Of a stretch of DNA of 64,000 nucleotides, positions 50,726-59,957 are shown in pieces. The notes under the pieces were generated by a model. It made no database searches. It was not told the origin of the DNA and saw nothing but the letters and a program-made list of their open reading frames with translations. Within the stretch, counting starts at the first letter, position 1, and every line of letters starts with the position of its first letter. Source of the stretch: JAQVSH01 sp964349835 (GTDB lineage Bacteria; Bacteroidota; Bacteroidia; Bacteroidales; UBA4181); the NCBI GenBank assembly GCA_964349835.1, contig CAYGID010000001.1, forward strand, positions 62,001 to 126,000, given 5' to 3'. The translations under genes and the position numbers were made by a program.

Positions 50726-53548
50726 ATGCAAGATGATTTGACACGCGATACCACGGGCCCTGAGGGTCACGGCAGTTCCGCCCCCCACGAGGAGGGCGGA
50801 GCGCTTCACGAGGATACACCCAAGATGAATACCCTTTCGGGCATGTTCGAGGATTGGTTTCTCGACTACGCATCGTATGTTATTCTCGAAAGGGCCGTTC
50901 CCCACATCGACGACGGCCTGAAACCGGTACAGCGGCGCATCCTGCACTCCATGAAGAGAATGGACGACGGCCGATTTAACAAGGTGGCCAATATTATTGG
51001 ACATACCATGCAGTTTCACCCCCACGGCGACGCCTCCATTGGAGATGCCCTTGTCAATATGGGGCAAAAGGAGTTGCTGGTTGAAACCCAGGGGAACTGG
51101 GGCAATATCCTTACCGGCGACGGAGCCGCCGCACCCCGGTATATTGAAGCCCGCCTCTCGAAGTTTGCCCACGATGTGCTCTTTAACCCCAAAACCACCC
51201 CGTGGAAATTATCTTACGACGGACGCAATAAAGAGCCCATCACCCTTCCTGTAAAATTTCCCCTTCTGCTGCAACAGGGTGTAGAGGGGATTGCCGTAGG
51301 GTTGGCCTCGAAGATCCTGCCTCACAACTTTCTGGAACTGATTGATGCCTCCATTGCGCACCTACGGGGCGAACCGTTCGAACTCTATCCCGATTTTCCA
51401 ACGGGTGGATATATCGATGTATCGCGGTACAACGAAGGAATCCGCGGCGGAGTGGTGAGAATCAGAGCAAAAATTGTAAAGATCGACAGTAAGATTTTGG
51501 CGATCAAGGAGGTTCCTTTCGGTCGAACTACCTCTTCGCTCATCGACTCCATTCTGAAGGCCAATGAGAAGGGGAAAATCAAAATCCGGAAGATCGACGA
51601 CAACACCGCCGCCGAGGCCGAGATTCTTGTACATCTTGCTCCGGGAATCTCGCCCGACAAAACTATCGACGCCCTCTATGCCTTCACCGATTGCGAGATC
51701 CCTATTTCGCCCAACTCCTGTGTAATCGACGACCACCAACCCCGGTTCCTGGCCGTATCCGATATCCTGAAAATCTCGACCTCCCGTACGGTGAACCTTC
51801 TCCGCCAGGAGCTGGAGATCAGGATGGGCGAACTCGAAGAGGATTGGCACTTCTCCTCGCTCGAAAAGATCTTCTTTGAACAGAAAATCTACCGTGAGCT
51901 CGAAAAAGATCTGGCATCCTGGGACGCACAGATCGATTCGATTGACAGAGCCTTTATCCCCTTTCGCAAATTGTTTAAGCGAGAGATTCACCGCAACGAC
52001 CTGTTACGGCTTACTGAAAAACCGGTGCGCCGCATCTCGAAATTCGACCTGAAAAAAGCCGAAGAGCATATCTTGGGCATCGAGGCAGAGATGGCCCAGG
52101 TTCTCCACAATCTGGCTCACCTCACCGATTACGCTATAGCTTATTTTGCCGCGATTCGCGAAAAACATGGGAAGGGGCGCGAACGCAGAACCGAGATACG
52201 CAGCTTCGACAACATCGAGGCCTCCAGAGTGGTGATTGCCAACGAAAAGCTCTACGTGAACCGCGAAGAGGGGATGATTGGCACCTCCTTGAAGAAGGAT
52301 GAATTTCTCTGCGACTGCTCCGACATGGACGACGTCATCGTGATTCGAAAAGATGGTTCGTATGTGGTTTCGAAGGTTTCAGAAAAGGCCTTTTTCGGAA
52401 AAAATATACAGCATATTAACATTTTCAAGAAAAACGACAGTCGCACCATTTATAACATTGTTTACCGCGACGGCAAAAACGGAGCCATCTTGATGAAGCG
52501 CTGCGCCATTTCGGGCATTACACGCGATAAAGAGTACTTCATTACCAAAGGAACACCGGGCACACAGCTTCTCTATTTCAGCGCCAATCCGAACGGAGAA
52601 GCGGAGATTCTGAAGGTCTACCTGAAGCCCCGACCCCGATTGAAAAGCTTGGTCATGGAGCTCGATTTGGGACAACTGGCCATCAAGGGGCGAGATTCGC
52701 AGGGCAACATCCTCACCCGTCACGGCATCCACAAAATCATGCTTAAGGAGAAGGGATCGTCGACCCTGGGAGGCCAAAAGGTTTGGTTCGACAAAGACAT
52801 TCACCGATTAAACACCGAAAACCGGGGCACTCTGATTGGCGAATTCGATACGCACGACAAATTGCTGGTGGTAAACAGTTCGGGAAAATTCAGAACCTGC
52901 GGGTACGACACCTCTTACCACTTTGAAGAGGATCTGTTGCGGCTCGAAAAATTCGACGGTCACAAAGTCTACACCGCAATCTACCTCGACGCAACCGGCC
53001 ATTACTACCTGAAACGGTTCTGCTTTGAATCCATTGAGCGGGAGTCGCTCTTTCTTCCCGAAGAGGGGGGGCGGCTCATCTGTCTGAGCACGCATCGCCT
53101 ACCCCGCTTTCAGGTGACCTATGGAGGGCATCACGCGGGGCGCCCCCCCGAGATAATCGATGGCGAGAGTTTTGTGGCAATAAAAGGGTTCAAGGCAAAA
53201 GGGAAACGACTCTCTTCGTACGAAATTGCATGTATCGAGGAGAGTGCTCCTGCCGAACCCGATCCCGAACCCGAAAGCACTTCCGAACCCGAAAGCACTA
53301 GTGAATACCTGCCTGTTTCGGGGATAGAACCTGATGTAGAGGCCTTCGAAGAGGAGAGCATCCTAAATGGAGCAGCCGAAATAGTTCCCGCATCGACTGC
53401 AGATGTCACATCGGCCACACCGGCCACGGAGAGTGCAGCCCTGCCGAAGGCTCCGAAAAACGAAGAACACGAAGAAAAAATCGTCGATCCCTTCCCCGAT
53501 ATCAAAATGGAGGTAATCAGGCCCGGCGAACAGATGGAACTATTCTAA
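50726..53548 (+). CDS. parC: DNA topoisomerase IV subunit A
   Basis: A 940-residue cleavage subunit. The N-terminal winged-helix domain carries the catalytic Tyr139 in AAPRYIEARLS and the quinolone-region motif FHPHGDASIGDAL. The tower and coiled-coil domains follow, then a beta-pinwheel C-terminal domain (about 500-830). The end (about 845-940) is a low-complexity acidic tail with a PEPESTSE repeat, which makes the protein longer than typical ParC. Next to parE, and followed by aroK after 5 bases. Confidence 0.92.
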   Translation: MQDDLTRDTTGPEGHGSSAPHEEGGALHEDTPKMNTLSGMFEDWFLDYASYVILERAVPHIDDGLKPVQRRILHSMKRMDDGRFNKVANIIGHTMQFHPHGDASIGDALVNMGQKELLVETQGNWGNILTGDGAAAPRYIEARLSKFAHDVLFNPKTTPWKLSYDGRNKEPITLPVKFPLLLQQGVEGIAVGLASKILPHNFLELIDASIAHLRGEPFELYPDFPTGGYIDVSRYNEGIRGGVVRIRAKIVKIDSKILAIKEVPFGRTTSSLIDSILKANEKGKIKIRKIDDNTAAEAEILVHLAPGISPDKTIDALYAFTDCEIPISPNSCVIDDHQPRFLAVSDILKISTSRTVNLLRQELEIRMGELEEDWHFSSLEKIFFEQKIYRELEKDLASWDAQIDSIDRAFIPFRKLFKREIHRNDLLRLTEKPVRRISKFDLKKAEEHILGIEAEMAQVLHNLAHLTDYAIAYFAAIREKHGKGRERRTEIRSFDNIEASRVVIANEKLYVNREEGMIGTSLKKDEFLCDCSDMDDVIVIRKDGSYVVSKVSEKAFFGKNIQHINIFKKNDSRTIYNIVYRDGKNGAILMKRCAISGITRDKEYFITKGTPGTQLLYFSANPNGEAEILKVYLKPRPRLKSLVMELDLGQLAIKGRDSQGNILTRHGIHKIMLKEKGSSTLGGQKVWFDKDIHRLNTENRGTLIGEFDTHDKLLVVNSSGKFRTCGYDTSYHFEEDLLRLEKFDGHKVYTAIYLDATGHYYLKRFCFESIERESLFLPEEGGRLICLSTHRLPRFQVTYGGHHAGRPPEIIDGESFVAIKGFKAKGKRLSSYEIACIEESAPAEPDPEPESTSEPESTSEYLPVSGIEPDVEAFEEESILNGAAEIVPASTADVTSATPATESAALPKAPKNEEHEEKIVDPFPDIKMEVIRPGEQMELF

Positions 53549-53553
53549 ACACC

Positions 53554-54066
53554 ATGCGCATATTTTTAGTCGGTTTTATGGGGTCGGGCAAGACCAAAAT
53601 CGGGAAGTTGATGGCTCAGCATCTGGGATACTCCTTCGTCGACATGGATCAGCAGTTAGAGGCCCGTTTCGGCATGTCGGTTTCTCGCATCTTTTCGGAA
53701 CTGGGCGAAGCTACTTTTCGTGCCGCCGAAAGGGAATGGATCGACAATCTGGCACAATCCGAACAGCTGATTATTGCCACCGGAGGGGGAACTCCCTGCC
53801 AGGCAAACAATATGAGCCGCATGATGGAGTTGGGCAAAACTGTATACCTGAAGGTTTCTGAGATAGCTCTTTATACACGCCTTTCGGAGCCCAGACGGAA
53901 GGCAAAACGGCCACTGCTTGCAGAGTTGAGCGATGAGGAACTGAAGGCGTATATATATAAAACCATTGCGGCCAGGGAGCCCTTTTACCAACAGGCACAC
54001 ATTGAGGTAAACGGGTCGCTTCCCGCCGAAGAGGTTGTTTCCGACATCATGCGGAAGCTCTTTTAA
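53554..54066 (+). CDS. aroK: Shikimate kinase
   Basis: A 170-residue P-loop kinase phosphorylating shikimate, the step after AroE. Walker A is GFMGSGKTKIG, followed by DMDQQLE and the substrate-binding FRAAEREW and ATGGGTPC motifs. The lid carries RRKAKRPLL. Normal length. It probably shares the parE-parC transcript. Confidence 0.95.
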   Translation: MRIFLVGFMGSGKTKIGKLMAQHLGYSFVDMDQQLEARFGMSVSRIFSELGEATFRAAEREWIDNLAQSEQLIIATGGGTPCQANNMSRMMELGKTVYLKVSEIALYTRLSEPRRKAKRPLLAELSDEELKAYIYKTIAAREPFYQQAHIEVNGSLPAEEVVSDIMRKLF

Positions 54067-54118
54067 GGGTATTCCTACTTCTTACCAGAGAAATACTTAC
54101 TTCATACTTGAGCTATGC

Positions 54119-54976
54119 CTACCTCTTTTTTAGTGAGGTAAGGGGATATTTGAGTTTCTTGTAGCGAACAAGCTCACCCTTGAACGACCCTGCCCAGACA
54201 TCAAACTGGATGAGAACCGGCACCTTGTTGGTGTCGTCGGTAAGCCAGATATTCATCCCGTCAGACCGTTTAAAGATGCGTCCGGGTTCAACTACAGGTA
54301 CCAGCCTGATACAGGAAAAGGTGCCTAGCGAGGTTTTTACAGTTTCGCGCCCCCGATAGATAACATAGAACGGGAAAAGTGCCTTGCTGAAAAAGGTGTC
54401 GAAATAGATTATGTCGCCCTCCGACATGATTTCGAAATTGATACGGCGCAGGTAATACAATACCGAGGCCATATCGAGGGTCTTTTCGGGTATCGACAGT
54501 TTTCCCTTTTTCTGGCTCTCCAGCATCCCTGCTTCGGGATAAAAGAGCTGCTCATCGTAAAACTTGTAACTTCCCTCTCGCACGTTTCGGATAGCCTTCA
54601 GGGGCAGATTGTCGATGGGCCTGAAATAACTCTCGTACACATCGCGTACCTTAAAGATTCCATCGATCATTCCGGTGGTGGCCCCGGACAGAATACTGTG
54701 AAACACCTTCTGCCCGTTAAACATCTCCTCGCGCACCACGATAGATCCCTTTCCGGCTGTGATAAAGCCCAGACTTAAGGAGTATTCCAACTCTTCTCCA
54801 CTCTGAAAAGAGGGTTCAGAGCCAATGGGCGGTTTAATTTTGGCCACCTCGCTAATGGCAGGAGGGAGGCCGGCCTGATCTACATCGGCCACTTTTATGG
54901 TGGTATTCACAATCTGGGCTGGAAGTATGGCACAGAAGAGCAGCAAAACCAGAGAACTCAGAAAATTCTTCATCAT
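54119..54976 (-). CDS. DUF3108-domain exported protein
   Basis: A 285-residue protein with a signal peptide (about 1-20, ending ILPAQ) and a single DUF3108 domain from the GEELEYSLSLGF segment onward. DUF3108 proteins are periplasmic beta-rich proteins of unknown role. The start is one of two adjacent ATG codons (54976 or 54973); the longer frame overlaps tsaB. It follows tsaB by 13 bases, presumably in one transcript. Confidence 0.82.
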   Translation of the reverse strand: MMKNFLSSLVLLLFCAILPAQIVNTTIKVADVDQAGLPPAISEVAKIKPPIGSEPSFQSGEELEYSLSLGFITAGKGSIVVREEMFNGQKVFHSILSGATTGMIDGIFKVRDVYESYFRPIDNLPLKAIRNVREGSYKFYDEQLFYPEAGMLESQKKGKLSIPEKTLDMASVLYYLRRINFEIMSEGDIIYFDTFFSKALFPFYVIYRGRETVKTSLGTFSCIRLVPVVEPGRIFKRSDGMNIWLTDDTNKVPVLIQFDVWAGSFKGELVRYKKLKYPLTSLKKR

Positions 54977-54989
54977 CGAAGTATTAAGG

Positions 54990-55700
54990 TCAGGATGGGA
55001 TACGGTTTCCAAAAACCTTATTTTTGGGAACCGTAGCAATAAAATCCTTTAAATAAAAGGGTTCAAAGTAGGCCACATCGCGAAATTCACCGCGAGAAAA
55101 GGCATCTTCCGACAACATACCCATATGGAGGGCCGAAGCGTGGAAGGGGTCAAGAAAACAGGCATTGCGGTGCACGATAATCTCCCTGCATTTGGGGGAG
55201 CCGTCGCCAAAGAAACAGACTTCGCCCTTAGCGAGCCACTCCTCATAGGAGTTTGGCTCAACCACACAGGCATTCACCGGCATTAACTCCCGGCCATGCG
55301 CATCGAAAACCGCGGTATAAACCTCCATCCTGCGCGCATCGAGCATGGGGACAAGAAAAACTGCCGAAGCGGGAACCCCCAAACGAAGGGCTCCGGCCAC
55401 CAGGGCATGAAGGGTGGGAATGGCTAAAAGAGGAATATTGGCTCCATAGCACAACCCCTTGGCAACAGAGACTCCAATCCGGAGGCCGGTGTAAGAGCCG
55501 GGGCCCATGCTCACCGCTACGGCATCGAGGTCGGAAACGGCGAGCTGTTTCTCTTCGAGGAGCTGCGAAATAAAAAGTGTAAGATCCGAAGCATGATTTC
55601 TTCCCGCAAGACTCTCTCGCAACAGAATCGATTTTCCATTGTGACAGAGAGATACAGAACAGATCTCTGTTGCGGTCTCAAGATTTAGGATTAATGCCAT
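54990..55700 (-). CDS. tsaB: tRNA threonylcarbamoyladenosine biosynthesis protein TsaB
   Basis: A 236-residue ASKHA-fold protein that partners TsaD and TsaE in t6A synthesis on tRNAs reading ANN codons. The N-terminus ILNLETATEICSVSL and the family motif SMGPGSYTGLRIGVSVAKGL are clear. The ATG lies within the last 23 bases of the Ig-like lipoprotein gene, in another frame, suggesting coupled translation. Confidence 0.92.
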   Translation of the reverse strand: MALILNLETATEICSVSLCHNGKSILLRESLAGRNHASDLTLFISQLLEEKQLAVSDLDAVAVSMGPGSYTGLRIGVSVAKGLCYGANIPLLAIPTLHALVAGALRLGVPASAVFLVPMLDARRMEVYTAVFDAHGRELMPVNACVVEPNSYEEWLAKGEVCFFGDGSPKCREIIVHRNACFLDPFHASALHMGMLSEDAFSRGEFRDVAYFEPFYLKDFIATVPKNKVFGNRIPS

Positions 55701-57786
55701 ATAGATATTTTCTTTCTACCATATATCCATACAAATGGCATGCCCTTTTTTGCGGAAGAGTCTCGGGATCCTCTTTTGCAGGGAGGAGAAGCGTAAGCCC
55801 GTCATCGCTTTTTTGCAGGGAGTCGAGGCAGGGTGCTTTCTCAAATTTCCACTTCACTTCGAGGTTGAATCCCTTCTTCAGATCGAGGGTGTCGGAGTAT
55901 ATCTCAATGGCTTCGGGCTGTTTTCGCTCCATCCAATTTCCTGTATCCCACTTTCCGTTGCCGTTGGTATCATGAATGGCGCGCAATCGGTAGCGGCCAG
56001 GACGAATGTAGTAGAGACCTGCCACCGTATCGGAAGAGAGGAGGGTCTGACCCATGATTTTATTTGATGTGGGATCCAGAATCTGTAATATCGACTGCCC
56101 GCAAAAGGGCGAAGCCGACACCAAAACGCCCGATGATTCGGCCTGTTTCAAGGTCGAGAATCGGAAGACCCTGACGGTATCGTTACGGAAGCCATCCCAG
56201 TAACCGTTGATGGCAGCCGAATCGATATAAAACCTGTAAAGCCCCCCCTCTTTTAAGGGCGCCTTAATCCGGAGCCGACGGGGCGAAAGCGAATCGCGGT
56301 CGAGGGTAAAGGCGATTGGCGTCAAAACCGAATCAATCTCGACAGTAAATCGCATCCTTGCCTTATCGAAAGCCTTGATTGGATAAACCGCCTCGAGGAG
56401 CAACTCCTGTAACGGCGAGATAACCGAAGAGCTGCCACTGAATTTCATGGGAAATTTATCGACTGTCTCCTCAGAGGAGGTTTCGACCGTGCGTCGGGTA
56501 TTTCGTGAAACTCTGGGAGGGGCTGCCACCGGGCGACCCTTCTTTTTCGCTTTCAGAGCCTTTTTGGCCGCCTTTAGCGAATCTTTAGCGGCCCTTTGCG
56601 CCAAACGAAGCGAATCGGCCGTACTAATCAACTCCGGCAGCAGTGCCGTTGCTGATTTGGGCGCAAAAGAGTTTCTGAAAATTATGGTATCAATCTTCTC
56701 AATGGGTCGGAAAATGGAATCAGTGCCCATATAGCGGAAAGCCAGGGTAAGACGGTCGCGCTGTGCCAGGAAAGGGTCGGTAATCCAGTAATCGAACGTA
56801 TCGCGGGTAGCCGATATCTCGGAGATAAAGGAGCTGATACCATACGAAACGAGGGCCGAATCGACCAGCGAAAATTGGGGGTTTGGCAGAAGCGGTTTGT
56901 TAAAAATGAGACGGAGGCGCAAGGAGTCTATCCTTTCTTTGGTTTTGATATACTGTACTTTGGGTTGCTCCGAAAAGGAGCGCATCTGCAGATCGAACCG
57001 AAAGAATCCGGGATTGCGCCGAAAGAGCGAATCAAGTGTGGCTTGGCGGGTAGGAAGCGTATCGGGTGCTGCATAGCGCGAATCCATAACCACAAGGGTG
57101 TCGCAGAAGGCAATTTTTTCGGAGGGAAGGTCAAAGAGATAATTGTTGTTCTCATCGCGGAGGGCAAAGACCAGAAAGGTGTCGGCAGGAATCTGGTGAA
57201 GGCGGAACAGCCCGTTTGCATCGATGCGGCCCACCACATCGGGAAGATTTTTCATGGGCACCGAATCTCCCTGTTCGCGATACATCATAATATGCCAACG
57301 ACCGGTGGTGGAACTCTTGCCGGGAGGCTCCATAGTGTAAGCATCGAGCACCCGGCCAATCAACGAAAGGGAGTCGATGTGGCCTCCGGTCGAAAAGATA
57401 TATTCGAAATTGAGGGCAGGATTCCCTTCGTTCAGGTCGGTGAGGGCCTCACCAAAATTAAATGTGTAGGTTTGGTTCGGAAGAAGATCTTCTTTCAGAT
57501 TAACAATCAACGATTTGTTACCCACCACATAGTCGGGTTGCAGCTGGCGAAAGGGAGGCGACACCGAAACGGGGTTTTGCCCGGTCTTCATCTGTACATG
57601 CTCATTAAAAAAGAGCTCAAGCCTCTTATCGGTAGCATTTACCGCTCGCATAGCGGGCCTACTGGTAAGGAAAACAGGAGGAATCGTGTCGCGGGGGCCA
57701 CCCACGGGCGAAGCAATCTTTGCACAGGTAGGGAGCAAAAAGATAGCGCTTAGCAACAAGAGTGCTCTGGTAAGATAACTTTTCAA
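55678..57786 (-). CDS. Large Ig-like-domain lipoprotein
   Basis: A 702-residue protein with a lipoprotein signal (LLPTC, Cys21). Residues 32-135 form a bacterial Ig-like domain (IPPVFLTSRPAMRAVN...LELFFNEHVQ), similar to those in a widely shared Bacteroidota family. A Lys/Ala/Arg-rich spacer occurs near 400-440, and a second strand-rich part follows with HDTNGNGKWDTG. It begins with TTG, because no ATG or GTG lies between the upstream promoter box and the signal peptide. Likely an outer-membrane-anchored structural protein; role unknown. Confidence 0.78.
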   Translation of the reverse strand: MKSYLTRALLLLSAIFLLPTCAKIASPVGGPRDTIPPVFLTSRPAMRAVNATDKRLELFFNEHVQMKTGQNPVSVSPPFRQLQPDYVVGNKSLIVNLKEDLLPNQTYTFNFGEALTDLNEGNPALNFEYIFSTGGHIDSLSLIGRVLDAYTMEPPGKSSTTGRWHIMMYREQGDSVPMKNLPDVVGRIDANGLFRLHQIPADTFLVFALRDENNNYLFDLPSEKIAFCDTLVVMDSRYAAPDTLPTRQATLDSLFRRNPGFFRFDLQMRSFSEQPKVQYIKTKERIDSLRLRLIFNKPLLPNPQFSLVDSALVSYGISSFISEISATRDTFDYWITDPFLAQRDRLTLAFRYMGTDSIFRPIEKIDTIIFRNSFAPKSATALLPELISTADSLRLAQRAAKDSLKAAKKALKAKKKGRPVAAPPRVSRNTRRTVETSSEETVDKFPMKFSGSSSVISPLQELLLEAVYPIKAFDKARMRFTVEIDSVLTPIAFTLDRDSLSPRRLRIKAPLKEGGLYRFYIDSAAINGYWDGFRNDTVRVFRFSTLKQAESSGVLVSASPFCGQSILQILDPTSNKIMGQTLLSSDTVAGLYYIRPGRYRLRAIHDTNGNGKWDTGNWMERKQPEAIEIYSDTLDLKKGFNLEVKWKFEKAPCLDSLQKSDDGLTLLLPAKEDPETLPQKRACHLYGYMVERKYLYGINPKS

Positions 57787-57826
57787 GATGCCGGAATATG
57801 GTGAAATAAACCCAAAAACAGAGGAG

Positions 57827-57834
57827 CAAACCTA
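57827..57834 (-). promoter_or_regulatory. -7 promoter box for the Ig-like lipoprotein operon
   Basis: TAGGTTTG on the minus strand, 40 bases before the TTG start. The -33 region is only a weak match. Confidence 0.45.
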
Positions 57835-57880
57835 CATGATTTTTGTCAATCGACCAAGTGCAGGGAAGGCCGGGAAGCGA

Positions 57881-59896
57881 TTATTGGATTACCCGCTGCC
57901 CAAGATTCAGGGCAAGCAACCGCTTCAGTTCGGTCAAGGCGGCAATGCGGCACAGCAAATCGAAGGTCTGCTCGTCCGACGCCGAATGTTCCATGCTTTG
58001 AAACGACTCCCTGAGCAGGGCGGCAACCTTTTTATTCTTCAATTCGGCCACACTGAGAGGCACCAACTCTTTAAGCCGCATCTCTTCGGTTTGCACGTAG
58101 GCCTCATTGTTACGCCAAATACGGCTAAGCTGATAGTGCGAAGAGATCAGATCGGCCGCCAGGCCGCTCACGGCAGGGTCGGGATGCGTAACAAAAAAAC
58201 GGGTATCGGGCGGATTCCCGGCCCCTACTCTACTGCAAACCTCATCGAAGATCACGGCAAAAAGTGGATTTTTAAAGGCAATCTCATCACGCATCAACTC
58301 CGAAACCAGCCACGCAGCCACCCCGACAGGCGCTTTGTGGGGCTCTTCGGCCGTAGCCCCAAATAGTTCAAAATTGCCGTAGTTAATCAACAAACGGATA
58401 ATCTCGCGCTCGGCCTGATCTTGATCGTCGCCGGCATAACCGGGCCGGGTCAGGGTGCCTTCGGGAGCAGATAAGGCCCCGGCTTGCGCACCAAAACCGG
58501 CTTGCGAGCCAACTCCCATCGAGGAATCGGAACCCATGGGCGAACCTGAATCGGGGCCAAAGCGACCTTCGGCCTGGCGATCACTCTGAAAGAGCCTTTT
58601 TTTGCGACGTGCATGCACCTCCGTGTGGAGCACCTGCTCCTCTATCTGCAACAACCGGCTGCAATCCTTCAGATAGACCGCCCGGATAATACCGTCGGGA
58701 ATGAGCGACACCGAATGAACCACCTCCGAAATCAAGGCGGCACGTTTAATGGGGTCGCTTTTGGCCTCATCGAGAAGCAACTTGATTTTAAAAGAGATGA
58801 AGTCGGTTTCGTTTTCGCGAAGGTAGGTGCGCAACGCGGTGGCACTCTGCTTTCGGGCAAAGGAATCCGGATCTTCTCCGTCGGGAAGAAGCAGCACCTT
58901 TACATTCATCCCCTGCTCAAGTAGCAGGTCGATACCCCTCAACGAGGCCTTGATACCCGCGGCATCCCCATCATACAAAATAGTCATATTGGGGGTAAAT
59001 CGCTTCACGAGGCGAATCTGGTCGGGGGTAAGTGAGGTGCCCGAAGAGGCCACCACGTTGACAATCCCGGCCTGATGCAAAGAAAGCACATCGGTATAAC
59101 CCTCAACCAGATAGCATTTGTCGTCTTGCACAATGGCCTGCCGGGCCTGATAGATGCCGTAAACGATGCGGCTCTTGTGATAGATTTCGCTCTCGATGGA
59201 GTTAACGTACTTGGCGCTTTTTTTGTCGGTAACCAGAATACGGCCGCCAAAACCGACTACCCTTCCGGTAAGGTCGTGAATGGGAAATAGAACCCTGCCG
59301 GCAAACCGATCATAGGATCCGTGGTCGGTTTTGATAGTAAGTCCTGTCTTTTCGAGAAACTCCATCTTGTAGCCGTCGTGCAGCGCATTCCGGGTAAAGG
59401 CGTCGCGGGCTCCAAGCGCATAACCCAGCCCAAAACGGTGGATAGTCTCCTCACTGAAACCCCGCTCAGTAAAATAGGAGAGCCCTATCTCTCTTCCCTC
59501 CACTGTTTCTAACAGATTCGCGGCAAAGAGCTTTTGCGCATACTGCGAGAGAAGCATCATGCTTTCGCGGTCGTTCTTTTCCTGCAACGCTTCGGGCGAC
59601 TCCTCCTTCTCGACAATCTCGATATGGTACTTTCGAGCCAGCCAGCGGAGGGCATCGGCATAGCTCATATGCTCGTGATCCATCACGAAGTTCACCGGAT
59701 TGCCCCCCTTGCCGCAGCCAAAACATTTGTAAATATTTTTGGCGGGCGAAACAATAAAGGAGGGGGTTTTCTCATTATGGAACGGACATAAGCCCAAGTA
59801 GTTTACCCCTCTCTTTTTGAGAGAAACAAACTCCTGAACCACCTCAATAACCTGGGCGGCATCGAATATCCGGCTTATGGTGGCGGGATCAATCAT
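57881..59896 (-). CDS. dnaG: DNA primase
   Basis: A 671-residue primase that lays RNA primers at the replication fork. The zinc-binding domain has C37, H40, C58 and C61 (CPFH...CFGC). The TOPRIM core has LVEGYTDVLSL and YDGDAAG. A Gly/Ser-rich, low-complexity linker (about 450-490) precedes the C-terminal DnaB-interacting domain. The start MIDPATISRIFDAAQ matches the family. The minus-strand -7 box is only 5 bases away from the ATG, so the message is almost leaderless. Confidence 0.95.
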   Translation of the reverse strand: MIDPATISRIFDAAQVIEVVQEFVSLKKRGVNYLGLCPFHNEKTPSFIVSPAKNIYKCFGCGKGGNPVNFVMDHEHMSYADALRWLARKYHIEIVEKEESPEALQEKNDRESMMLLSQYAQKLFAANLLETVEGREIGLSYFTERGFSEETIHRFGLGYALGARDAFTRNALHDGYKMEFLEKTGLTIKTDHGSYDRFAGRVLFPIHDLTGRVVGFGGRILVTDKKSAKYVNSIESEIYHKSRIVYGIYQARQAIVQDDKCYLVEGYTDVLSLHQAGIVNVVASSGTSLTPDQIRLVKRFTPNMTILYDGDAAGIKASLRGIDLLLEQGMNVKVLLLPDGEDPDSFARKQSATALRTYLRENETDFISFKIKLLLDEAKSDPIKRAALISEVVHSVSLIPDGIIRAVYLKDCSRLLQIEEQVLHTEVHARRKKRLFQSDRQAEGRFGPDSGSPMGSDSSMGVGSQAGFGAQAGALSAPEGTLTRPGYAGDDQDQAEREIIRLLINYGNFELFGATAEEPHKAPVGVAAWLVSELMRDEIAFKNPLFAVIFDEVCSRVGAGNPPDTRFFVTHPDPAVSGLAADLISSHYQLSRIWRNNEAYVQTEEMRLKELVPLSVAELKNKKVAALLRESFQSMEHSASDEQTFDLLCRIAALTELKRLLALNLGQRVIQ

Positions 59897-59901
59897 AGAT
59901 A

Positions 59902-59909
59902 CAAAGGTA
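59902..59909 (-). promoter_or_regulatory. -7 promoter box for dnaG
   Basis: TACCTTTG on the minus strand, ending 5 bases before the dnaG ATG. The predicted transcript starts at or very near the start codon. No good -33 box is seen. Confidence 0.5.
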
Positions 59910-59932
59910 GAAAAAGAATCTTCGAATTTGCC

Positions 59933-59940
59933 TATATTTG
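59933..59940 (+). promoter_or_regulatory. -7 promoter box for the sulfatase maturase gene
   Basis: TATATTTG, 17 bases before the ATG at 59958. It lies within the longer reading frame and supports the shorter start. Confidence 0.5.
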
Positions 59941-59957
59941 CTCATCACAGATTTGTT

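Noticed and set aside
56875..57753. 292-codon plus-strand frame opposite the Ig-like lipoprotein
   Set aside because: Shadow of a coding strand with lipoprotein signal and domain; no motif on this side.
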